Source of the DNA: Spirochaetota bacterium
GTDB taxonomy: Bacteria > Spirochaetota > GWB1-36-13 > JAKPDD01
Direction of reading: 5' to 3'
DNA: 64,000 nucleotides
Assembly: GCA_029552945.1 (NCBI GenBank)
Contig: JAKPDD010000008.1
Coordinates: 1-64,000 of the forward strand
Positions 46,615 to 55,055 of this stretch are shown here, in pieces (position 1 is the stretch's first letter; each line of letters begins with the position of its first letter). The notes under the pieces were generated by a model. It was not told the origin of the DNA. It was given only the letters and a program-made list of their open reading frames with translations, and searched no databases. The translations under genes were made by a program, and so were the position numbers.

Positions 46615-47682
46615 ATGGATAAAATAAAAGTATTGATAGTTGATGATTCAGCAATAGTAAGAGAGTACTTAACAAAAGCATTATCCAAAGAACCTGAAAT
46701 AGATATCATAGGAACTGCACCAGATCCATATATAGCAAGAGATAAAATTGTAAGGCTTAACCCTGACGTTATAACTTTAGATATTGAGATGCCAAGGATG
46801 GATGGGCTTACATTCTTACAATACTTAATGAAATATAAACCAACCCCTGTAATAATAGTAAGTTCAATAACTGCTGAAGACGAGTCTGCTTCAATAAAGG
46901 CACTTGAACTTGGTGCTTTTGATATTGTAAACAAGCCAGGTGGAAGGTATTCGGTACAGGACCTTGAAAACGACATCATAATAAAAATAAAAAATGCATA
47001 TAAGGCCAAAGATGAGTTTCTAAAAAACTTTAAGAAATATGAAAACATAAGCAGTTCTATAAAAAGAGATATTAAGATCGATAAAAAAAATGTACTTCAA
47101 TTTGTTAAAACAACTGATAAAATAATAGGAATAGGTGCTTCAACAGGTGGAACAGTTGCAATAGAGTATATAATAAGTAAATTGCCTTCAAAAATGCCAC
47201 CAATAGTAATAACACAACATATGCCACCACAATTTACTTTCAATTTTGCTCAAAGACTAGATTCACTTACTGAGCTTAAAGTAAAAGAAGCTGAAAATGG
47301 AGAATTATTATTACCCAACACTGTCTATCTTGCCCCTGGCGGCTATCATATGGAAATAGAAAGAAGAGGAGCAAATTATTATTCAAAAATAGTTGATGGT
47401 GAAAAGGTAAACTTTCAAAAACCAGCTGTTGACGTAATGTTCAAAAGTATGGCAAAATGTGTATCAAAAAATACTCTTGCCATTTTACTTACAGGCATGG
47501 GAAAAGATGGTGCAGAAGGACTTTTAGAATTAAAAAATATAGGAGCAATAACAGTAGCACAGGATGAAGAAAGCTCAGTAGTATGGGGAATGCCAAAAGC
47601 TGCAATAGATATTGGAGCTTCTAACTACATACTTGGTCTTGAAAAAATCCCAGAATTTATAATAAACTTTGCCAACCAGTAA
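46615..47682 (+). CDS. cheB: Chemotaxis methylesterase CheB
   Basis: Receiver plus methylesterase, 355 residues. Receiver with D10/D11 pair and phospho-acceptor D56 (TLDIEMPRMDG); linker about 125-165; esterase with the catalytic Ser in GASTGGT, His in ITQHMPPQF and Asp in LTGMGKDGAEG. CheB removes methyl groups from receptors in adaptation and counters CheR (encoded at 56964-57815). It stands apart from cheA/W/Y. AAGAGGAA precedes the ATG. Confidence 0.96.
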   Translation: MDKIKVLIVDDSAIVREYLTKALSKEPEIDIIGTAPDPYIARDKIVRLNPDVITLDIEMPRMDGLTFLQYLMKYKPTPVIIVSSITAEDESASIKALELGAFDIVNKPGGRYSVQDLENDIIIKIKNAYKAKDEFLKNFKKYENISSSIKRDIKIDKKNVLQFVKTTDKIIGIGASTGGTVAIEYIISKLPSKMPPIVITQHMPPQFTFNFAQRLDSLTELKVKEAENGELLLPNTVYLAPGGYHMEIERRGANYYSKIVDGEKVNFQKPAVDVMFKSMAKCVSKNTLAILLTGMGKDGAEGLLELKNIGAITVAQDEESSVVWGMPKAAIDIGASNYILGLEKIPEFIINFANQ

Positions 47683-47698
47683 AAAAGGATATAAAGCT

Positions 47699-48760
47699 AT
47701 GAAAAAAGAAAAAACAGATAAAAGAAAAAAGATAGGCCTTCCCCCAGGAAGTTTAATATATGTTGGTAAGAACTTAAAAGAGAAAGTAACAATTGAAGCT
47801 TTTATATATGACGAGGAATCTTATATAGAAACAGAAATAAAAAAAATAGATGAGATAAAGAGTCTAAAAGAAAATAAAAAAACAATGTGGTTAAACATAA
47901 ATGGAGTTCATGATATTAAAATAATTGAAAAGATAGGCGAAATATTTAACTTACACCCACTTTTATTGGAAGATGTACTAAATACTACTCAAAAACCTAA
48001 ACTGGATGAATATGATGAATATATTTTTCTGTGCTGTCAAATGTTATCACTAGATAATGAATATAATATTATAGAAGAACATATAAGTTTTGTAATAGGA
48101 AAGAATTATGTAATAAGTTTTCAGGAGAGAAAGGGTGATGTATTTGATCCTATAAGAGATAGAATAAGGTTTAATAAAGGAAAAATAAAAAAAATGAAGG
48201 CAGACTATCTGGCTTACTGTTTACTCGACGTACTTATAGACAACTATTATCTAATAACTGAAAAAATAAGTGATAAAATAGAAAATGTTGAAGATGTTAT
48301 AATAAATGAAACAAAAGAAGATTTAATTACAGATATATACAAAATAAAAAAGGATGTGATTATCATAAGAAAATATATATGGCCATTAAGAACAATAATA
48401 GCTAAATTAAGAAAAAACGAAAATGGTATAATTAATAAGTCAATTAATATATTCCTTAAAGATATTTATGATCATACTGTCGAAATACTTGAAACAATAG
48501 AAATATTCAGAGAAATATTATCTGGTTTGCTAGAAATTAATCTATCTGCTATAAGTTATAAAATGAACTCTATTATGAAAGTATTAACAATAATATCAAC
48601 AATATTTATACCTCTTACCTTTATTGCTGGAGTTTACGGAATGAATTTTGAAAACATGCCTGAACTTAAATGGAAGTATGGATACTTTGCAGCATTAGGT
48701 CTTATGCTATTAGTAGCTCTTATTATGATAAAATATTTTAGAAAAAATAAATGGATATAA
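47699..48760 (+). CDS. corA: CorA-type magnesium/cobalt transporter
   Basis: 353 residues: soluble N-terminal domain, long helix, and two C-terminal membrane segments with the selectivity motif GMN in GVYGMNFENMPE. Transports Mg2+ (or Co2+) inward down its gradient. I chose the ATG at 47699, with AAGGA 9 bases upstream; an in-frame ATG at 47669 overlaps cheB. It ends head-on towards the potassium-channel gene. Confidence 0.94.
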   Translation: MKKEKTDKRKKIGLPPGSLIYVGKNLKEKVTIEAFIYDEESYIETEIKKIDEIKSLKENKKTMWLNINGVHDIKIIEKIGEIFNLHPLLLEDVLNTTQKPKLDEYDEYIFLCCQMLSLDNEYNIIEEHISFVIGKNYVISFQERKGDVFDPIRDRIRFNKGKIKKMKADYLAYCLLDVLIDNYYLITEKISDKIENVEDVIINETKEDLITDIYKIKKDVIIIRKYIWPLRTIIAKLRKNENGIINKSINIFLKDIYDHTVEILETIEIFREILSGLLEINLSAISYKMNSIMKVLTIISTIFIPLTFIAGVYGMNFENMPELKWKYGYFAALGLMLLVALIMIKYFRKNKWI

Positions 48761-48775
48761 ATATTATTAAATTGA

Positions 48776-49810
48776 TTATAAAAAACTAATTTTTGACATA
48801 ATTACTAATTTTCTCGATATTTTCTTTTTCCCCATAACTATAAGTACATCGTTTTTATTTATAGTATAATCAGCTTTTGGATTAAATATATATTCCGAGA
48901 AATCCTGACTCTTAACAGCAACCACAAGCAAATCAAAATTATTAGGTAAATTAAGCTCTCTTAGAGTCTTCCCAATAACTTTTGAATCAGATGAAATAAC
49001 AATATCAGCAATATAATATGACCTATCTCTTATAAAGCTAATCTGCTCAATAAAAGAGAGTATATTTTCATTAACCATAGATGTTGCAAGCCTCTTTCCT
49101 ATTATAAAATTGCCTGATATTACATCATCAACACCAAGAAGATAAAACTTTGGTATATTCTCCTCTTCAATAACAAAAGCTGATACCTTAACTCTTGGAT
49201 TAAGGTTTTTCACAGTAAGGCTTATAAGAAGGTTACTCGAATCATTTGGAAGACATGTCACAAGCCCATAAGCATTGTTTATATTCGCATGATTTAATAA
49301 AATATCCTCTTTTGAGGGATCCCCTTCAACAAAAAATAAACTTTTTTCATTATAATCGATATCCTTTAAATCCTTTTGTGCAAGGTTAATAAAGTTTGGA
49401 TCATTATCTATAACTACAACAGGTCTCTTATTTTCTCTAACAAGTTCTTTTATAACATACCTTCCTATATTACCTGCTCCACAAACTATAACATGATTTT
49501 TTAACCTGCTAATAGACTTTTCCATCTTTTTTCTCCTATAGTTTTCAATTATTTTTGTCTGAGTTATAATAGAACTTATAATACTTATAAAAGTTGTAAT
49601 TACTCCAATCCCTATCAAAGCAAATAATATTGTAAAGACTCTACCATAAACCGAAAGTGGCCTTACCTCAGTAAAACCTATAGTAGTAACTGTTATAACA
49701 GTCATATATAGAGAATCAATAAAGTTCCAACCTTCTATAATCATATATCCTGAGGTACCAGTTAATATTATTAGAAGGAATATAAAAATAAAAAAAAGCT
49801 TTTTTGCCAT
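48776..49810 (-). CDS. Two-segment potassium channel with RCK (TrkA-N/TrkA-C) domains
   Basis: 344 residues: two membrane helices around a pore loop (about 6-75), then a TrkA-N Rossmann domain (HVIVCGAGNIGRYVIKEL, with a ribose-binding Asp in VVVIDNDP) and a TrkA-C domain (about 255-340). The arrangement is that of MthK/Kch channels gated by nucleotides or Ca2+. The selectivity filter reads TTIGFTE rather than TVGYG, so cation selectivity may differ. Convergent with corA, 15 bases apart. Confidence 0.9.
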   Translation of the reverse strand: MAKKLFFIFIFLLIILTGTSGYMIIEGWNFIDSLYMTVITVTTIGFTEVRPLSVYGRVFTILFALIGIGVITTFISIISSIITQTKIIENYRRKKMEKSISRLKNHVIVCGAGNIGRYVIKELVRENKRPVVVIDNDPNFINLAQKDLKDIDYNEKSLFFVEGDPSKEDILLNHANINNAYGLVTCLPNDSSNLLISLTVKNLNPRVKVSAFVIEEENIPKFYLLGVDDVISGNFIIGKRLATSMVNENILSFIEQISFIRDRSYYIADIVISSDSKVIGKTLRELNLPNNFDLLVVAVKSQDFSEYIFNPKADYTINKNDVLIVMGKKKISRKLVIMSKISFL

Positions 49811-50005
49811 ATATTATATAACCTTTGATTTTAAGAATTTTAAAGTAAAAAAATTTAAGAAAACAATAAAAAATACTTAAAACCATTATAAAAAAAGATT
49901 AGAGCATTTTATTTAGGAAATAATATTTTTAAATCAATTAAATAGAACAGTAAAACTTAAGAAATTTAAATTTAATAAGACTAAAAAATAGAAACAGGTT
50001 AAATA

Positions 50006-52009
50006 ATGGACAAAAAAGAAAAAATGCAGGAATTAATAAAAAAAATTCAGTACCATGATTATCTATACTACGTACTAAATAAACCAGAAATATCTGATAT
50101 ACAGTATGATAAACTTGTAAATGAACTTAAAGAGTTAGAAAAAGAAACTGGTATAATATTAGCTGGCTCTCCAACTCAAAGAGTACCAAGTGATATTACA
50201 AACAATTTTGCAGAAGTCGAGCATAAAATCCCTGTACTCAGTCTTGACAAAGCCTACAATATAGATGAATTAATTAAATGGCTTAACTCAAACAAAATAG
50301 AAGATTTTGTTGCAGAACCTAAAATAGATGGTTTTTCAGTAGTCTTGTATTATACAAACGGTATTTTAGAATATGCTCTAAGTAGGGGTGATGGAAAAAT
50401 AGGTAATGATCTTACAAATAACATAAAGACAATAAGATCAATACCAGTTGTACTAGAAAATAAAATAAATATGGCAATAAGAGGAGAGGTATTTATAAAC
50501 AGAGATGACTTTATAAAATACAATGAAAAAATGGGTAACATATATGCTAACCCAAGAAACTTTGCAGCAGGGAGTATAAGAAGAATAAGTCCTGAGGATG
50601 TTGCAAAAATACCCTTAAGAATCTTCGTATATGACCTTTATACTACAGACATAAAGTTTAAAACACATATTGAAAGTCTTGAGTTTTTAGTAGAAAATAG
50701 GTTCCCAACACCAATTGAAAACATTGCTCTATTTTCTGATAAAGAGACCTCAAAGCACTTTCAAAGCTACAAAGTAGATCAAATTGCTGAGTTTATAAAA
50801 AATATAACAGAAAAAAGAAAAAAACTTCAATATGATATAGACGGTATAGTATTAAAAACAAATAACATAGATTTAAGAGAAAAACTGGGATACACTTCAC
50901 ACCATCCAAAATGGGCAATAGCTTATAAATTTGAATCACCAACAAACATATCAGAAGTCCTGGATATAAAAGTTCAAGTTGGGAGAACAGGTAAAATTAC
51001 ACCGCTTGCTATAATAAGGCCTATAAAAATATCAGGTAGTACAGTACAAAAAGCAACACTTCATAATCAAGAATATATAGATGAACTTGAAATAGGTATA
51101 GGAGATACTGTCTTAGTATCAAAAAGAGGTGATATAATACCTGCAATAGAAAAAGTTATAGAAAAAAAGGGTGAAGTTTTTAAAATACCTGAGAAATGCC
51201 CTGAATGCTATTCAAAACTTGAAAAAGATGGAGCACACCTATTTTGTAAAAACAGACACTGCCCTGCCAGAATAAGAGAATCAATATTCTTTTTTGTTGA
51301 TAAGTTAGAGATCAATGGTATAGGAAAAAACACTGTTGAAAAATTACTTGAAAATAAAATAATAAAAAACATTAAAGACCTCTTTATAATAGATTTTGAT
51401 ATTATAAAAAACCTGGAAGGTTTTGCTGACAAAAAAGTAAAAATAATAAAAGATAGCATAGAAAATGTTAAGAAAAAAGAGTTCGCAAAACTCTTTGAAG
51501 CAATAGGTATAGAATCAATAGGTCCAAATGTAATAAAACTATTAATAGAAAATAGGTATGATTCTTTTGATAAATTGATAGAAATAGCAAAAAATAAAAA
51601 AACTGAAGAACTATCAAAAATAGAAGGAATAGGCCCAATTACAGCTTTAAAAATAGTAGAAGCATTTAATGACCCGGAAATCCTTGATCTTATTCAATTC
51701 TTTAAAGAAAAAGGGTTCCAGGTAGGAGTAGAGAAAAAAACAGAGGAGAGTTCGAGCAATAAAATATTTGAAAATACAGTCTGGGTAATTACAGGAAGCT
51801 TTGATAATTTTAAACCAAGGGAAAAAGCAAAAGAAATAATAGAAAAACTTGGAGGAAAAGTAACTGATTCTGTTTCAAAAAACACAACTTATCTACTTGT
51901 TGGTAAAGAGCCAGGCTCAAAACTAGAAAAAGCTTTAAAAATTGGAATAAGAACAATAAGTGAAGAAGAGTTTTTAAAGATCATAACCAATAAACAAGAT
52001 AGTAACTAA
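50006..52009 (+). CDS. ligA: NAD-dependent DNA ligase LigA
   Basis: 667 residues, full length. Adenylation domain with catalytic K106 in AEPKIDGFSV, OB fold (RTGKITPLAIIRPI), zinc finger (CPECYSKL... FCKNRHCPAR), HhH domain (GIESIGPNVIKLLIENR) and a C-terminal BRCT domain (about 590-667). It joins nicks in replication and repair. Single gene unit between a 195-base and a 247-base A+T-rich gap. Confidence 0.97.
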   Translation: MDKKEKMQELIKKIQYHDYLYYVLNKPEISDIQYDKLVNELKELEKETGIILAGSPTQRVPSDITNNFAEVEHKIPVLSLDKAYNIDELIKWLNSNKIEDFVAEPKIDGFSVVLYYTNGILEYALSRGDGKIGNDLTNNIKTIRSIPVVLENKINMAIRGEVFINRDDFIKYNEKMGNIYANPRNFAAGSIRRISPEDVAKIPLRIFVYDLYTTDIKFKTHIESLEFLVENRFPTPIENIALFSDKETSKHFQSYKVDQIAEFIKNITEKRKKLQYDIDGIVLKTNNIDLREKLGYTSHHPKWAIAYKFESPTNISEVLDIKVQVGRTGKITPLAIIRPIKISGSTVQKATLHNQEYIDELEIGIGDTVLVSKRGDIIPAIEKVIEKKGEVFKIPEKCPECYSKLEKDGAHLFCKNRHCPARIRESIFFFVDKLEINGIGKNTVEKLLENKIIKNIKDLFIIDFDIIKNLEGFADKKVKIIKDSIENVKKKEFAKLFEAIGIESIGPNVIKLLIENRYDSFDKLIEIAKNKKTEELSKIEGIGPITALKIVEAFNDPEILDLIQFFKEKGFQVGVEKKTEESSSNKIFENTVWVITGSFDNFKPREKAKEIIEKLGGKVTDSVSKNTTYLLVGKEPGSKLEKALKIGIRTISEEEFLKIITNKQDSN

Positions 52010-52170
52010 AATAAACTTATTTGATTAAAATAGAAAATATTTTTGTAATTGATTAATATTAATTTTATATATTATATATTTGAAAAATTTAAATAATAAA
52101 TAAGAATCTTATTAAAGAGATTAATATTAAGATACCTTAATCAAAATAAGGTTTAAAAAAATAAATTTTT

Positions 52171-52201
52171 TTGACAAAATTTAAAAAGTAATTAATATAT
52201 A
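52171..52201 (+). promoter_or_regulatory. Candidate promoter of the patatin-rsbU unit
   Basis: Perfect TTGACA at 52171-52176 followed by TATATA at 52196-52201 (spacer 19) or AATATA at 52194 (spacer 17). It sits 56-86 bases before the patatin-like ATG. Upstream, 52010-52170 is A+T-rich DNA with nothing coding; a weak hairpin (ACCTTA/TAAGGT) near 52135-52153 could end the ligA transcript. Confidence 0.5.
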
Positions 52202-52256
52202 TAATAATACTATAAAATTACTATAAAATGAAATTAAAAATACATAAGGAATAAAA

Positions 52257-53156
52257 ATGTTAAAACTTGACAGAACAGCACTCCTTATTCAGGGAATGGC
52301 TGGTTTTGAAACATTACTTTTAGGTTTTTTCAAAGCATTTCAAGAAAATAATATAATGTTTAAGGCTATATCAACAGAAGGTGCATCAATAAAAGCAGCA
52401 ATGATATACTCAGCAAATTATCCAATAGAAAAAGCTCTAAAAGAAATAAAAAACGCAAACTTATTTGCAACACCACCAGAAGCTGTATTCACAAACTCAT
52501 ATTTTAATTCCACTTTTCACTCAACTTCATATTTCAGTTACTACAATGACATATTAACAAATAATTATTCTACACCATTTTCTTACCACTATAAAATAAC
52601 AGAAGAAACAATTTTAATACAGAAAAATATGAAAATACCTGTCTACACTTCTATAGTAAACCTTCTAACTGGTGAACACAAAACAATTAATTTACAAGAG
52701 TTTGATCTTGAGAAAAAGCATCTATGGCTTGGTACAAGGATCCCATACTTCAAACCTGTTAAAATAGATGGTGAAATATTTATTGAAGACCATTTTAACA
52801 ATCCACCTGTTAATATTCTACTTGATAAATATAACGAAATAGAAAAGTTTATAATAGTAAGGTCATACCCTAAAATGTCAAAGCCACCCTCAAGTCTGCT
52901 TGAACTTAATGATAGAGCAAATGATATTGCTATGAACTCATATTTAGATCAACAGTTATATTTTATAGAAAAAGTTAATAAATGGGTAAAAGAGGGCCTT
53001 TTACCAAAAGAAAAATATAGAAATATACAAATATTTTCACTTAATATAGACCCTGAACCATTAGAATATCTTGACTATCGACCATCCCAATTACAAAAAA
53101 AGTTTGATATTGGTTATAAAAAAGGAACTGAATTATTAAGAGAATTAAACAAATAA
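52257..53156 (+). CDS. Patatin-like protein with an altered lipase active site
   Basis: 299 residues. The overall order matches bacterial patatin-like phospholipases: a strand and glycine loop (RTALLIQGMAGFETLLLGFFKAF), the nucleophile-elbow region (AISTEGASIKAA), and the late acid region (VKIDGEIFIEDHFNNPPVN, matching DG.YWDGG.xNPP), then DYRPSQLQKKFDIGYKKG, a usual patatin C-terminal helix. The GxSxG elbow is GASIK (S44) and the DGG motif is EDH, so the Ser/Asp dyad may be present but in a changed setting, or the protein may be an inactive relative. It precedes the RsbU-like phosphatase by 12 bases. Family call moderate. Confidence 0.6.
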   Translation: MLKLDRTALLIQGMAGFETLLLGFFKAFQENNIMFKAISTEGASIKAAMIYSANYPIEKALKEIKNANLFATPPEAVFTNSYFNSTFHSTSYFSYYNDILTNNYSTPFSYHYKITEETILIQKNMKIPVYTSIVNLLTGEHKTINLQEFDLEKKHLWLGTRIPYFKPVKIDGEIFIEDHFNNPPVNILLDKYNEIEKFIIVRSYPKMSKPPSSLLELNDRANDIAMNSYLDQQLYFIEKVNKWVKEGLLPKEKYRNIQIFSLNIDPEPLEYLDYRPSQLQKKFDIGYKKGTELLRELNK

Positions 53157-53168
53157 TTAGGTTAACTG

Positions 53169-55049
53169 ATGAATAAAGAAAACCTTAAAAAAAATCTTGA
53201 TTTTTTACTTATTGACCTTTCATTAGAAAAAATATTCCTTACATTAGTTGATACTATACTAGAAAACATCAATGTAGACGCAATAATATTACATAGAATA
53301 ATAAATAAAGATAATAGAGTCTTTATAAAAAGAATAAAAAAATATATAAATGAAAAGTACAATCATATAAAAGCATTTTGGGATTCACTTGAATCGGGAG
53401 AATTTCCTATAGAAAATTCATTATCGATAAAAGATCATTATTTAATAAATAAAGATAAATCCTCTCTAACAGTAAACAGAATTAACGACCCAGAAATGAA
53501 AAATTATTTAAAGATATCAATGTCAGACGCTAAAAGAATAGATACATATTCATTTAAGAGAAATAATAATATAATTGCTTTACTGCAATTGATATGGTTT
53601 GAAAATAATGAACAAGATAATGATGTATCTGAAATAATAAAATACTTTAATCCCTATATGGAAATATCACTTAAAATACGTGAACTTGAAGAGAAAGAGA
53701 ATAATTTCAATAAAACAGAGGAGACTTATAAAAAATTACTTAACCTTACAGCAACAATAAATAAAATAGATGAAAAAGAACTGTACTCTCACATACTAAT
53801 AAACCTTAATCAAATATTTGGCTTTGATATGATTTTCACTCAAATAGAAGAAAACGGATTATTACCAATAGATGAAGGGGCTGTAATTGAATCTAATTTT
53901 AGAGAATGTCTTGAAAGACTTACACAAATGTTTGGGAAAAATGGTTCTCCACCTGTCATAAACCCACCTGAAATGGCTAACTGTATAGTATTTACCTCTA
54001 AAATGCCAATCTATTTTAAAGATATAAACTCTATAAAAAATCTTCCAATGAGAGAAAAAGATAAAATAGCAATAGAATCTGTAGAAAAAATTATAAATAT
54101 AAAGTCTGTACTTATATTGCCAATATTAGAAAAAGGAAAGGCTGTTGGGGTTGCTCAGTTATGGTCTTTTAATAATTCTGTAGATATTACAACCACAGAA
54201 ATAAGCATGTTAAAAGACCTATTCTCACTTATCCCATCAATAAAAAGGAATTATCTGTTACATAAAGAGGTAGAAGAAAAAAATAAGATACTGGAAGAAA
54301 AGAATAGATTTATAAAAAACATAAATAATCAAATTAAAAAAGAGCTTCAAATAGCAAACAAAATACAACAATCATTAATTGTCAAAAATATTCCAAAAAT
54401 AGAAGGACTCAAAATAAGTTCAATATACAAACCAATGGAAGAGTTAGGTGGTGATTTCTATGATATTACTAACATACAGAATAAGATAATAGGAATTTTT
54501 ATTTCAGATGTTTCAGGTCATGGAGTGCCAGCCGCACTTGTTACAATGATTCTAAAGTCTATAATAGACAATGCAGGAATTAAAAAACTTAGACCCAAAG
54601 AGCTTATTGAGGATATAAACAAAAAAATAGTCTCCTATAATACAGGACAATTTCTTACAGCATTTTATGGATTATATAACTCTGCAAATAAAAAACTTAC
54701 ATATGTTAAAGCATCCCATCCAGAACCAATACTTATAAGAGATGGTAAAATTATAAAACTTGGGGGAAAAGGAAAAATACTTGGCATGTTAGAAGACATA
54801 AATGTTGAGGAAAAAGTAATAGAATTACAAAAAAATGACAAATTAATTTTCTATACAGATGGTCTAACAGAGGCTATTAACCAAAATAAAGATATGTTTG
54901 AAGATACATTCTATAAAATAATAGAATGCAACTATCAATTAAAAATAGAAGAACTAATAGATAAAATATACTTTAATCTTCTAGAATTTTGTGAAACATA
55001 CGATCTTGAAGATGATGTATGTTTAATTGGTATAGAAATAATTAATTAG
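53169..55049 (+). CDS. RsbU-like PP2C (SpoIIE-type) serine phosphatase with N-terminal sensor region
   Basis: 626 residues without membrane segments. The first 380 residues contain GAF-like sensory regions (about 60-160 and 190-360) and a coiled linker; the phosphatase domain follows. Its metal-binding acidic residues are intact: GGDFYD (D428), DVSGHG (D447), YTDGLTE (D564) and the C-terminal DLEDD pair. In partner-switching pathways such enzymes dephosphorylate STAS antagonists. Two STAS proteins and a kinase-domain protein are encoded convergently within 3.5 kb. It follows the patatin-like gene by 12 bases. Confidence 0.9.
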   Translation: MNKENLKKNLDFLLIDLSLEKIFLTLVDTILENINVDAIILHRIINKDNRVFIKRIKKYINEKYNHIKAFWDSLESGEFPIENSLSIKDHYLINKDKSSLTVNRINDPEMKNYLKISMSDAKRIDTYSFKRNNNIIALLQLIWFENNEQDNDVSEIIKYFNPYMEISLKIRELEEKENNFNKTEETYKKLLNLTATINKIDEKELYSHILINLNQIFGFDMIFTQIEENGLLPIDEGAVIESNFRECLERLTQMFGKNGSPPVINPPEMANCIVFTSKMPIYFKDINSIKNLPMREKDKIAIESVEKIINIKSVLILPILEKGKAVGVAQLWSFNNSVDITTTEISMLKDLFSLIPSIKRNYLLHKEVEEKNKILEEKNRFIKNINNQIKKELQIANKIQQSLIVKNIPKIEGLKISSIYKPMEELGGDFYDITNIQNKIIGIFISDVSGHGVPAALVTMILKSIIDNAGIKKLRPKELIEDINKKIVSYNTGQFLTAFYGLYNSANKKLTYVKASHPEPILIRDGKIIKLGGKGKILGMLEDINVEEKVIELQKNDKLIFYTDGLTEAINQNKDMFEDTFYKIIECNYQLKIEELIDKIYFNLLEFCETYDLEDDVCLIGIEIIN

Positions 55050-55055
55050 ATACTA

